Part shown: in pieces, positions 16,839 through 25,052 of the stretch | Layout: every line of letters starts with the position of its first letter | Position numbering within the stretch: position 1 is the stretch's first letter | Source of the DNA: Candidatus Poribacteria bacterium | Lineage (GTDB): Bacteria; Poribacteria; WGA-4E; WGA-3G | Direction of reading: 5' to 3' | Assembly (NCBI GenBank): GCA_022827225.1 | Contig: JAJDTJ010000149.1 | Coordinates: 1-64,000, forward strand | Length of the DNA stretch: 64,000 nucleotides | Made by a program: the position numbers and the translations under genes | Notes under the pieces: model-generated | The model's database searches: none | Seen by the model: the letters and a program-made list of their open reading frames with translations, nothing else | Told to the model about the DNA's origin: nothing

Positions 16839-17924
16839 TCAAGATTTTGCCTGTTGGCGGAGTAGATGGTCTGTAAGAACAAGTGCCGCCATCGCCTCCA
16901 CGATTGCAGGTGCCCGCACCAACACACACGGATCGTGTCGTCCACTCGCTTCCAGGGTCACTTCGTTTCCGTCTACATCAACCGTTTGTTGGGGTTTACC
17001 GATTGTTGCTGTCGGTTTGAATGCGACTTGGAATACGATGTTTTCGCCGTTTGAAATACCGCCTTGTGTGCCGCCGGAATTGTTCGTGCGGGTCCGAACG
17101 CGTCCCGCTTCACCCTCTTTTTCGATATAAAAGGCATCGTTATGTTCGGAGCCTGTCATTGCAGTGCCCTCAAATCCTGACCCGATTTGGAAACCCAGCG
17201 TTGCGGGGAGCGACATCATCGCCTTCGCCAAATCTGCTTTGAGTTTGTCAAAAACCGGTTCACCAAGTCCGACGGGCACATTACGGGTTACCGACGCAAT
17301 GACACCACCGAGCGAATCCTGATCGCGCCGCGCCTGATCAATACGTTCCGCCATTTTGGGGCTCACAATCGGATCGGGACACCGCACAGGACTCGCCTCT
17401 ATCGCGTCAAGTGTTACCGTGTCTGTGTCCACGTCGGCTGTTAGTGTATGAATCTGTTTAACATAAGCAAGCACCTCAGTTCCTGACCTCTCGCACAGGA
17501 TCTGTTTCGCTATCGCGCCCGCTGCGACACGCCCGATGGTTTCTCGTGCACTGGCTCTGCCACCACCTTGCCAGTTTCGGATACCGTACTTCTGTTGATA
17601 CGTGTAATCGGCATGTGAGGGACGGTAGAGGTCTTTTAGATGGTTGTAAGCTGCCGGACGCGCGTCCTTATTCCATACCAACATAGAGATAGGCGTTCCG
17701 AGTGTTTTACCTTCAAAGAGACCGGAGAGTATTTCAACAGCATCGCCCTCTTGACGCGGGGTCGTGAGATGGCTTTGTCCCGGCTTCCGACGATCAAGTT
17801 CAAATTGTATTGCGGATATGTCAAGGTCAATCTGTGGCGGGCATCCGTCGACGACAACGCCGACAGCACCGCCGTGTGATTCACCCCAAGTTGTAATCCG
17901 AAAAAGGTGACCGAACGTATTCAT
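16839..17924 (-). CDS. aroC: chorismate synthase
   Basis: This enzyme converts 5-enolpyruvylshikimate-3-phosphate to chorismate with reduced FMN, the last common step of aromatic biosynthesis. The start is ATG 17924 (MNTFGHLFRITTWGESHG), as in characterised family members; an upstream in-frame start at 17957 adds 11 unrelated residues. Family motifs present are GESHGGAVGVVVDGCPP, RRKPGQSHLTTPR, DALYRPSHADYTY-like DLYRPSHADYTY, GGGRASARETIGRVAAGA and RTNNSGGTQGGISNG. The length, about 361 residues, is normal. It is followed by the CHAD genes on the same strand, without a sign of functional linkage. Confidence 0.97.
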   Translation of the reverse strand: MNTFGHLFRITTWGESHGGAVGVVVDGCPPQIDLDISAIQFELDRRKPGQSHLTTPRQEGDAVEILSGLFEGKTLGTPISMLVWNKDARPAAYNHLKDLYRPSHADYTYQQKYGIRNWQGGGRASARETIGRVAAGAIAKQILCERSGTEVLAYVKQIHTLTADVDTDTVTLDAIEASPVRCPDPIVSPKMAERIDQARRDQDSLGGVIASVTRNVPVGLGEPVFDKLKADLAKAMMSLPATLGFQIGSGFEGTAMTGSEHNDAFYIEKEGEAGRVRTRTNNSGGTQGGISNGENIVFQVAFKPTATIGKPQQTVDVDGNEVTLEASGRHDPCVLVRAPAIVEAMAALVLTDHLLRQQAKS

Positions 17925-18090
17925 TTCGTTGCACAGTCGCACGCTGTAGGTGCGCACCTTTACTTTTAGAATTGTATATTTTAAGCATCTTGTGATATAC
18001 TATAACAGATTCTGTCGTAAAATGCAAGCATTTTTCGGTGCTCGGTGCCGCTTGCCAACCGAAAACTTACTATCTAAAAGAAGAGAACTT

Positions 18091-18852
18091 ATGTTATCGC
18101 TTTTTAAACGCTATATTGCACTGCTCCTGATCTTTATAATCATCGTGTTTCTGTGGGACACGCTGTTTGTGTATCCGTTGAAAATCTTTGTTGTGTTCAT
18201 GCATGAAGTGAGCCACGGACTTGCTGCAATTGTAACCGGTGGTAGAGTCGTCGAGATTCAGGTTAACCCACAACAAGGCGGACATGCGCTCACGCAAGGC
18301 GGTTCTCGGTTTTGGACGCTGACTGCGGGTTATCTCGGCAGCCTTCTTTGGGGCGGGCTTATCCTGCTTCTGGCAGCGAGGACGCATTTCGACAAAGTGA
18401 TTAGTGTATTGATTGGCGTTGGCATGGTAGCGATTACTATCGGTTTTACTGAAGGTGAGTCTCCCTCATTTTTCGGCATTCACTTTTTTAAAGATGGCAA
18501 TTTCATTGCGTATGGAGATTCCCCTTCGTTCACTTACCTTTTCGGTGTCGGTTTTGGAGCAGTACTTATCGCTATCGGATTGTTTCTTCCAGAAGTGGCC
18601 AATGATTGGATGTTACGCACCATTGGCGTAACAAGCTGCCTTTATGCAATTCTTGATATCAAGAGCGATGTTTTGGACCGGTCACATTTACGTTCTGATG
18701 CTAGGATGCTATCCGAAGTGACACCTCTTCCAACAATGTTTTGGGGCATACTTTGGATTCTCATCGCAATCGGTCTTACGCTATGGTTTCTTTATCTTGC
18801 AGGCAAAACCCCAATAGTCCAAGAAGAAACATCTGCCGAGGACGATCTCTGA
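18091..18852 (+). CDS. M50-like (site-2-protease-like) membrane metalloprotease
   Basis: The start ATG 18091 gives MLSLFKRYIALLL, opening directly into a membrane helix; the longer frame from 17950 has no such logic and lies antisense to aroC's start. The zinc motif HEVSH (H38, E39, H42) sits in the second hydrophobic segment, as in PF13398-type M50B proteases. About six membrane helices are seen in 253 residues. A GGHALTQGG segment follows the zinc motif, as in relatives. Substrates in this subgroup are largely unknown; membrane-protein cleavage is the family role. Confidence 0.8.
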   Translation: MLSLFKRYIALLLIFIIIVFLWDTLFVYPLKIFVVFMHEVSHGLAAIVTGGRVVEIQVNPQQGGHALTQGGSRFWTLTAGYLGSLLWGGLILLLAARTHFDKVISVLIGVGMVAITIGFTEGESPSFFGIHFFKDGNFIAYGDSPSFTYLFGVGFGAVLIAIGLFLPEVANDWMLRTIGVTSCLYAILDIKSDVLDRSHLRSDARMLSEVTPLPTMFWGILWILIAIGLTLWFLYLAGKTPIVQEETSAEDDL

Positions 18853-18867
18853 CTTTGCAACACGCCA

Positions 18868-19089
18868 TTAACCAAATGGACTAAATTGGCCCGACGATAT
18901 TCCGCTAAAGTGGAGAAACCACACGCCAAGACCTATTAGAAAAAGTGGAACGCAGATAAGTACGATGAGGATGAAGCATCCCCACATCCACGAACCTCTG
19001 GATTTCGCAGCGGTTGATAGTCGTGCGAGCAACATACCGCCACATATCATGATGATAACGATGAGACCGAATACCGCCACCGTCAACAT
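18868..19089 (-). CDS. small two-helix membrane protein
   Basis: The start ATG 19089 has GGAGGA about 11 bases upstream; a longer frame reaches 19140 but would overlap the divergent gene. The 73-residue product has two hydrophobic segments (about 2-22 and 34-58) joined by a basic stretch LSTAAKSRGSW. It lies between convergent and divergent neighbours with only short gaps. Function unknown. Confidence 0.6.
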   Translation of the reverse strand: MLTVAVFGLIVIIMICGGMLLARLSTAAKSRGSWMWGCFILIVLICVPLFLIGLGVWFLHFSGISSGQFSPFG

Positions 19090-19124
19090 TTCTTCTCGTC
19101 TCCTCCCGTGAATATAGTTTAAAT

Positions 19125-21071
19125 ATGAGACACTCTTCAAAAAGTCCTGTCACCCTACGTGCAACGCTGATCGGCATCGTTCTCATACCATTTAATAGTT
19201 ACTGGATCCTGCATCTCAGTTATATCTGGGACTCTAACCGTCCCACGAGTTTAGCGTTGCTGTTCAATGTTCTGTTTACGTTGCTTGTACTTATCGGGTT
19301 CAGTGCGCTCCTGCGCCGTTTACGTCCGACATTAGCATTTACGCAGTCAGAACTGTTAACGATCTATGCGATGCTATGCCAAGCCTCCGTTTTTGCAGGG
19401 CGCGATATGCTACAGGTCTTAGTACCGTTGATGGGGAACGGCTTTTGGTACGCAACGACCGAAAACGAATGGGCACAACTTTTTCATCAGCATCTTCCGG
19501 AATGGCTTGTCGTCGGAAAGCGAGAGGTTCTGCGCGGCTTTTATGAAGGTGAAAGCACGTTCTATCTACAGGCACATATAAGTGCCTGGCTCCTACCGAC
19601 ACTTATCTGGGTCGGTTTCTGCCTTGTCATCGGTGTGACGATGCTCTGCCTGAATGTACTTTTACGCAAACAGTGGCAGGAACACGAGCGACTGACCTAT
19701 CCTATTGCGCAACTCCCGTATGAAATCACACGGGCAGCATCAAGCGCCGGTAACCTAAGAACCGCCCCGTACCTATTTTTCAATCGACGGATGATGGCAG
19801 TCGGTTTAAGCATCGCTGCTGTTCTGAATCTCCTCTATAGTTTACATCAAATTGATCCCGTTTTTCCAACAATTCCGCTCTATCACGGGTTTCGACTCGC
19901 TGAAAAACCGTGGAGCGCGATGAACAATCCCGGTTTCCGTATCAGTTTTTTCCCGTTTGCGGTCGGCGTGGGTTTCTTGATCCCGCTCGATTTAGGGTTC
20001 TCCTGCTGGTTTTTTCATCTATTTTGGCATTTTGAAAGGATTATCGGTGAGAGTTTCGGCTGGCGTGGCGCGATCGGATTTCCGAAGGAGATGGCACAAA
20101 TTCGGGGTGTATGGTTGGCTCTATTTCTATGGACGTTGTGGATGGGACGTGCGCATGTCAGGGGCGTTTTACAAACAGTTTTTAGTAGGGGCGGGGTTAC
20201 CCCGTCCCTACATGACGAAGGTGAAGCGTTACGCTATAGAACGGCATCAATCGGCGTACTCATCGGGTTCATCTTGATTTTGGCGTTCTGTTTGAAGGCG
20301 GGGATGTCTCTCTGGTTCGCACTCCTATTTTTCGTTCTCTATTTCGCGATGTCGGTGACAATCACGCGTATCCGTGCCGAACTCGGACCCCCGGCGCACG
20401 ACCTTTACAATGCCGGTCCTGATCTTCTTCTGACAGACGCGCTCGGTACGCGGCGGATTGGGAATCGGAACCTTTCGGTGATGTCGCTCTTCTTCTGGCT
20501 GAATCACCTCTCTTACCGCGCACATCCGATGCCGCACCAGTTAGAGGGATTAAAACTTGCGCATCAAACCCGTTTTAATCCGACCCATCTTCTCTGGGTA
20601 TTAGCGATTGCTATTTTCGTAGGCGCGCTCTCTGCAGCGTGGGGACACTTGCATCTCTCCTACGAGGTCGGTTTAGAGCAAGCGCGTTCGTGGTATGCCC
20701 GCGCCGCTTTCAATAGACTTGCCGGATGGCTCTACAATCCGAGCGAAACGAGTGTCGCCGGTATGCTCTACACTGCCGGTGGATTCGTTTTTGCCATCGG
20801 TCTGCTGCTTTTGCGGTGGCGATTCATTCAGTGGCCCCTACATCCTGTAGGGTACGTCGTTTCGAGTTGGTGGACCTTTACCGGACTCTGGTTTCCGCTC
20901 TTAATCAGTTGGACAGTCAAACGGATTTTGCTCTCAACAGGTGGCGTGCGCTTATACCGACGTTCGATTCCCTTTTTTATCGGCTTGGTTATCGGTGATG
21001 TGATCGTTGCTTCCGTCATCAGCATTTTCGGACTCATCTTTGATTTTCGGGTTGTCTACCTAAGTTGGTAA
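19125..21071 (+). CDS. DUF6785/DUF6784 family polytopic membrane protein
   Basis: The 648-residue protein has about 12-14 hydrophobic segments. Features I associate with DUF6785 (AGRDMLQVLVPLMGNGFWYA, then ENEWAQLF and LPEWLVV) and DUF6784 (RAHPMPHQLEGLKLA near residue 470) are present. These families are found in Planctomycetes, Armatimonadetes and Poribacteria-like genomes; they look like transporters distantly like OPT peptide transporters, but no substrate is established. Two GTAGGG-type palindromes lie in frame inside the coding region (20185-20211 and 20836-20852). A related transporter-like protein is encoded at 51618-53606. Confidence 0.8.
   Translation: MRHSSKSPVTLRATLIGIVLIPFNSYWILHLSYIWDSNRPTSLALLFNVLFTLLVLIGFSALLRRLRPTLAFTQSELLTIYAMLCQASVFAGRDMLQVLVPLMGNGFWYATTENEWAQLFHQHLPEWLVVGKREVLRGFYEGESTFYLQAHISAWLLPTLIWVGFCLVIGVTMLCLNVLLRKQWQEHERLTYPIAQLPYEITRAASSAGNLRTAPYLFFNRRMMAVGLSIAAVLNLLYSLHQIDPVFPTIPLYHGFRLAEKPWSAMNNPGFRISFFPFAVGVGFLIPLDLGFSCWFFHLFWHFERIIGESFGWRGAIGFPKEMAQIRGVWLALFLWTLWMGRAHVRGVLQTVFSRGGVTPSLHDEGEALRYRTASIGVLIGFILILAFCLKAGMSLWFALLFFVLYFAMSVTITRIRAELGPPAHDLYNAGPDLLLTDALGTRRIGNRNLSVMSLFFWLNHLSYRAHPMPHQLEGLKLAHQTRFNPTHLLWVLAIAIFVGALSAAWGHLHLSYEVGLEQARSWYARAAFNRLAGWLYNPSETSVAGMLYTAGGFVFAIGLLLLRWRFIQWPLHPVGYVVSSWWTFTGLWFPLLISWTVKRILLSTGGVRLYRRSIPFFIGLVIGDVIVASVISIFGLIFDFRVVYLSW
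20185..20211. repeat. 27-bp palindrome inside a membrane-protein gene
   Basis: GTAGGGGCGGGGT (20185-20197) pairs with ACCCCGTCCCTAC (20199-20211) around one base, with a single G-T mismatch. It adds the residues SRGGVTPSL to a cytoplasmic or loop segment without breaking the frame. It looks like a REP-type palindromic insertion tolerated in a loop. Confidence 0.7.
20836..20852. repeat. 17-bp palindrome inside the same gene
   Basis: CCCTACA (20836-20842) and TGTAGGG (20846-20852) are separated by three bases. The arms share the GTAGGG core with the palindrome at 20185-20211, suggesting the same element family. Confidence 0.5.
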
Positions 21072-21101
21072 ATCTCTTTCCAAGAGAATGCAAAATATTG
21101 C

Positions 21102-21131
21102 TTGACATCCGAAGTATGTTAGTGGTAAATT
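21102..21131 (+). promoter_or_regulatory. sigma70-like promoter
   Basis: TTGACA (21102-21107) and TAAATT (21126-21131) are separated by 18 bases, about 70 bases before the small membrane protein gene at 21199. The -35 box is perfect and the -10 box matches at four of six positions. Confidence 0.45.
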
Positions 21132-21198
21132 TTTTATAGCATTGATGCCCTGATTCTAACACATATTTAAAAACATATCACTTGTAGGAACATACCTT

Positions 21199-21447
21199 AT
21201 GAAACGTCATCACATTGTCGGTATTTTCGCTGGGATATGCGCGATAGGCTTGGCGGCGAGCAATCTCCTTTCAGGGAATATCGTTGACGGACTGACAAGC
21301 TTCATAGTATTATCTATTTTAGCCGTTGCAACTTTTTTTAAAGACAAATTACCAACGAAATGGTCCCACGTGATAATACCAATTGAGATATCTGTTGTTA
21401 TTATTTTTATACTATTGTTTGAGGGCATTCTCGAATTTTTTCACTAA
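21199..21447 (+). CDS. small membrane protein
   Basis: The 82-residue protein has three hydrophobic segments (about 7-22, 31-48 and 58-78) and a basic N-terminus. It has its own likely promoter upstream and a weak TAGGA ribosome site. It precedes pyrD by 32 bases, so it might be in the same transcript. No domain recognised. Confidence 0.6.
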   Translation: MKRHHIVGIFAGICAIGLAASNLLSGNIVDGLTSFIVLSILAVATFFKDKLPTKWSHVIIPIEISVVIIFILLFEGILEFFH

Positions 21448-21479
21448 GCGGTTATTGTCATTTCGGATACAAAAACAAG

Positions 21480-22403
21480 ATGGATACAACAGACGTATCA
21501 CTCAGTGTGAATATCGGCGGGATCGAGATGCGGAATCCCGTCATGACGGCATCAGGCACCTTCGGTTACGGCTCCGAATACGCAGATTTCGTGGATCTGA
21601 ACCGACTCGGCGCGGTGGTCGTTAAAGGTGTTACGAGCGTGCCGTGGCCCGGCAATCCGATGCAGCGTATCATGGAAACGCCTTCCGGTATGCTTAACGC
21701 GATCGGACTCCAGAACGTCGGCGTGGACGGCTTCATTTCGGAAAAGCTGCCCTACCTGCGCGATTTTGATGTCCCGGTAATCGTTAACGTCTGTGGTAAA
21801 ACGGTGGAAGAATACCTGACTGTCGTTGAGAAACTCAACACTGCAGACGGTGTCGCTGGTGTAGAACTCAATATCTCTTGTCCGAACTTGGATTGCGGCG
21901 GTATGAGTTTTGGTGTTGACGCGACATTGGCGCATCAACTTGTTAAGGAAGTCCGGGCACAAACGCACCTGCCGTTATTGGTGAAACTCTCGCCGAACGT
22001 TACAGATATTACTGTCATCGCACGCGCCGTTGAGGATGCGGGTGCAGATGGACTTTCGGCTATTAATACGCTTCTCGGTATGGCAATCAACGCAGAAACG
22101 CGGAACCCGGAACTTGCAAACGTTACAGGCGGACTCTCCGGTCCCGCAATAAAGCCTGTAGCACTGCGATTGGTCTGGGAGGTCTACAAAAGTGTCTCTA
22201 TTCCAATTGTCGGGATGGGGGGTATCATGACAGCGACGGATGCTGTGGAATTTTTTATTGCTGGTGCCTCCGCTATAGCCGTCGGGACCGCGAACTTCGT
22301 CAATCCACAAGCATCAATGGAAGTGGTAAAAGGCATTCACGCCTACCTCAAAAACGGAAATATAAGATCAATGAAAGAACTAATTGGAAGTTTGCAAGTC
22401 TGA
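21480..22403 (+). CDS. pyrD: dihydroorotate dehydrogenase, class 1B-type catalytic subunit
   Basis: This flavoenzyme oxidises dihydroorotate to orotate in pyrimidine synthesis. The 307-residue TIM barrel shows NPVMTASGTFGYG, GAVVVKGVT, MLNAIGLQNVG and the catalytic-loop cysteine in ELNISCPN; cysteine here, rather than serine, marks class 1. The FMN-phosphate motif GMGGIMTATDAVEFFIAGA is at the C-terminus. Class 1B enzymes pair with an iron-sulfur/FAD subunit PyrK, which is not in this window, so the electron acceptor is unresolved. pyrB follows 88 bases downstream. Confidence 0.95.
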   Translation: MDTTDVSLSVNIGGIEMRNPVMTASGTFGYGSEYADFVDLNRLGAVVVKGVTSVPWPGNPMQRIMETPSGMLNAIGLQNVGVDGFISEKLPYLRDFDVPVIVNVCGKTVEEYLTVVEKLNTADGVAGVELNISCPNLDCGGMSFGVDATLAHQLVKEVRAQTHLPLLVKLSPNVTDITVIARAVEDAGADGLSAINTLLGMAINAETRNPELANVTGGLSGPAIKPVALRLVWEVYKSVSIPIVGMGGIMTATDAVEFFIAGASAIAVGTANFVNPQASMEVVKGIHAYLKNGNIRSMKELIGSLQV

Positions 22404-22491
22404 CAGCCTTGAAGCGTTCATGTAATCTCTCAATCGGTAGAAATCTAAACAATTAACCGGTATACTTAACAAAATACCTCAGAGGAGGAAG

Positions 22492-23565
22492 ATGAGGCAT
22501 CTGGTAACACTCGACGATTTGTCGAATTTTGAAATTGAACAGATTTTTCGACTCGCATCGGGAATGCAGTCACAACAAGAGACATGGGCAGGGATCTGCC
22601 GTGGTAAATTGCTGGCAACCCTTTTCTATGAACCGAGCACACGCACGCGGCTCTCCTTTGAGAGCGCTATGGAACGGCTTAATGGTAGAACGCTCGGTTT
22701 CTCTGATCCGCGTGCAACTTCCACTGCTAAAGGCGAAACGCTTGCCGATACCGCACGGATGGTAACGAATTACGCCGACCTCATTGTTGTTCGACACAAC
22801 TGGGCAGGTTCGGCACGGGTCATCGCACACCACGCACATGTCCCTGTCATCAACGGCGGGGACGGGAGCCATACGCACCCGACACAGGCACTCGCCGATC
22901 TTTATACGATTATACGCCGGAAATCACAGATACAAGGGTTAACCGTCGGTATCTGCGGTGATCTGCAGTTCGGACGGGCAGCACACTCCTTCGCACTTGC
23001 AGTTGCGCGGTTCGGTGGAAATCTGATTCACATCGCACCGAAACCGCTACAGATGCCACCGTGGGTGCTCGCGCAACTTGAACACTGCTACGGGCAAATA
23101 CCGCTTGAAGCAGAGAATATTACAGAGGTAATTGACAGGTTGGATGTCATCTATGTCAACCGACTTCAAGAGGAGCGACTTCCACCGAACATGGATGCTG
23201 CGACTGTCCGTGGAAGTTACTTGTTGAATGCAGCGGTCATGAAGCACGCCAAACCTGATGCGATGATCATGCATCCGCTCCCGCGCGTCAACGAGCTCGC
23301 TTATGAGTTGGACGACGATCCGCGTGCCGCTTATTTCGAGCAATCTGCGAACGCAGTCCCGGTTCGGATGGCACTGATTGCCAGCCTTATGGGGTTGGAA
23401 CAACTCATCTTGACGCAACCCCCGAAACGAGAGATCGCTACCACTGAAAAACAGTGTGAAAACACAAACTGCGTTACCAAGCACGAGACATACCTAACGG
23501 CTGAACGTGAAACGTTCGGTGAAACTGTCCGGTTGGATGCCTGCGCTTATTGCGGAAACCTTTAA
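22492..23565 (+). CDS. pyrB: aspartate carbamoyltransferase with fused PyrI-like zinc module
   Basis: The enzyme joins carbamoyl phosphate and aspartate, the committed step of pyrimidine synthesis. GAGGAGGA precedes ATG 22492. Family motifs are PSTRTRLSFE (carbamoyl phosphate), HPTQALADL and HPLPRVNEL. Catalytic chains end near residue 305-310, but this protein runs to 357. The extra tail has C322, C327, C351 and C354, that is C-x4-C-x23-C-x2-C, identical in spacing to the zinc ligands of E. coli PyrI (109, 114, 138, 141). The allosteric nucleotide-binding domain of PyrI is absent. The fusion suggests the zinc module was kept as an assembly element. Confidence 0.95.
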   Translation: MRHLVTLDDLSNFEIEQIFRLASGMQSQQETWAGICRGKLLATLFYEPSTRTRLSFESAMERLNGRTLGFSDPRATSTAKGETLADTARMVTNYADLIVVRHNWAGSARVIAHHAHVPVINGGDGSHTHPTQALADLYTIIRRKSQIQGLTVGICGDLQFGRAAHSFALAVARFGGNLIHIAPKPLQMPPWVLAQLEHCYGQIPLEAENITEVIDRLDVIYVNRLQEERLPPNMDAATVRGSYLLNAAVMKHAKPDAMIMHPLPRVNELAYELDDDPRAAYFEQSANAVPVRMALIASLMGLEQLILTQPPKREIATTEKQCENTNCVTKHETYLTAERETFGETVRLDACAYCGNL

Positions 23566-23581
23566 TCTTGAGATAATGCAT

Positions 23582-24973
23582 TCAATCGCTTTCGGCAGCT
23601 TCGTCAGTTCGTGGCATCTCCTTTTCAAGGATTGCCATCTTTGTTGAACGCCAGAGCAGGTCCCCGGGACCTACAGCGTGCCATTTCCCGTTTACGAACG
23701 TCATGACAGCACTATCTTTTTTTTCGGATGAGAGGATGCTGCGAGGAAAACTGTGTTTGGGGCCCCAATTCGTATAGGTAAGCGATTCACCGTTCTGCCA
23801 TATCCATTCTCCCTCTTTTTCCGCATCGCTGAGCCCAATCCAATAGAGATGATTCCCGAAGAGTCCTGATAGCCACTCCTGTTCGGCTTTTTCATTAATG
23901 GTGACCAGATACGCGCCTTCGTCAGCAGCGCGGTCTTTCGCATCTTTTAGGCTTCTACACCGAATCTTTTTATAGGCATGTCCGTTTGCAGGATTCACAG
24001 CCCATGCATCTTTTTCCCATGGCGGGCGTCGCACCTGCCTCTTTGGGGTAGGACTCGTTGTTACACGCGGTTTCACTTGTGTCTGTTCAACCGCAACACG
24101 AGTTGGTGCAGAGGTCGGTTTATCAGGCGGTGTCGATGTTGCGGTGCCGGTTGACTCCGTAGTTTTCGGTTTATCAGGCGGTGTCGGTGTCCCCGTCAAT
24201 TTTCGGAGTAAGTTAGGCAGTGACTCCTTAGAAGGTTTTGATTGCGTAGGCGCTGCGGCAGGTGGGGCATTGCCATCGAGCGTCAGGACCAAGTCGTCAT
24301 ATCGACCACCCGCTTCAATTTCAAACTGTTCCGACTCTGCTGACAGTCCTTTATACTTCACCGAAACCGTGAAGAGTGCTGGCTCACCGTTGTTCTCAAG
24401 GTAATGTAGAAAATAGCCTTCGGAGTCCGTGGTTGCGCCGCCACTCCGCGTGCCGTTGCTCCTGATGACTGTGGAAATAGAGGCGTTAGTTAACGGTTTC
24501 CCATCTTTATAAACAACTCGCGCGCGAATCCGCATCCGTGGCCGCACGGTAACCTCTACATTTTTAAAATGGCTGCCCGGTTTGATAGCAAATCTGGTGC
24601 CTCCGAAAGGAAACTCCATCCCTTGATAAATTGTTATCCCTCCTATTTTGATTGAGATGAGCTCAATGTCCGGTTCAAGGTTAAATGAAGGCTTCCCATT
24701 TTCCCCGGCCTGCTGTGGCGGAATCATAATTTGCACCGGTCCGGCAGGAACATTAGTGAAAGAGAACGCTCCGTTTTCATCAGTCTTTGACATTTGAAAA
24801 ACTGGTGATAGATTGATGGTAAACCCAGAAATCGGTTTCCCCTCCGTATCAAGGACAGTGCCGGAGAGGGTAGCGCTCTCCACTTGTGCGATGCAAGGTA
24901 GCAAGACAATAAGCGGGAATAATACTACAAGTCCGATACGACATATAATGGACCTGAAATTCAAGCACTCCAT
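23582..24973 (-). CDS. secreted carboxypeptidase-regulatory-like / C-type-lectin-like protein (paralogue A)
   Basis: This is the last of six tandem paralogues. AAAGGAG precedes ATG 24973. Residues about 1-31 are a signal peptide; about 33-100 a CarboxypepD_reg-like beta domain (GTVLDTEGKPISG); about 130-235 a second beta region (RIRARVVYKDGKPLTNA); about 235-320 a Pro/Thr/Lys linker containing PPDKP repeats; about 325-455 a C-type-lectin-like domain with NPANGHAYKKI, LYWIGLSDAEKEGEW, GESLTYTNW and GKWHAV. The mature chain has one cysteine, in KKIRC, so the usual lectin disulfides cannot form. It probably acts extracellularly in glycan or protein binding; the ligand is unknown. Confidence 0.82.
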   Translation of the reverse strand: MECLNFRSIICRIGLVVLFPLIVLLPCIAQVESATLSGTVLDTEGKPISGFTINLSPVFQMSKTDENGAFSFTNVPAGPVQIMIPPQQAGENGKPSFNLEPDIELISIKIGGITIYQGMEFPFGGTRFAIKPGSHFKNVEVTVRPRMRIRARVVYKDGKPLTNASISTVIRSNGTRSGGATTDSEGYFLHYLENNGEPALFTVSVKYKGLSAESEQFEIEAGGRYDDLVLTLDGNAPPAAAPTQSKPSKESLPNLLRKLTGTPTPPDKPKTTESTGTATSTPPDKPTSAPTRVAVEQTQVKPRVTTSPTPKRQVRRPPWEKDAWAVNPANGHAYKKIRCRSLKDAKDRAADEGAYLVTINEKAEQEWLSGLFGNHLYWIGLSDAEKEGEWIWQNGESLTYTNWGPKHSFPRSILSSEKKDSAVMTFVNGKWHAVGPGDLLWRSTKMAILEKEMPRTDEAAESD

Positions 24974-25052
24974 TGTAAATTCTCCTTTAAAGCGAATAAG
25001 TATAGATTGGGTTGAATTTAAAGTCAGCCCGATGCTGTGTTACTTCGATTGT

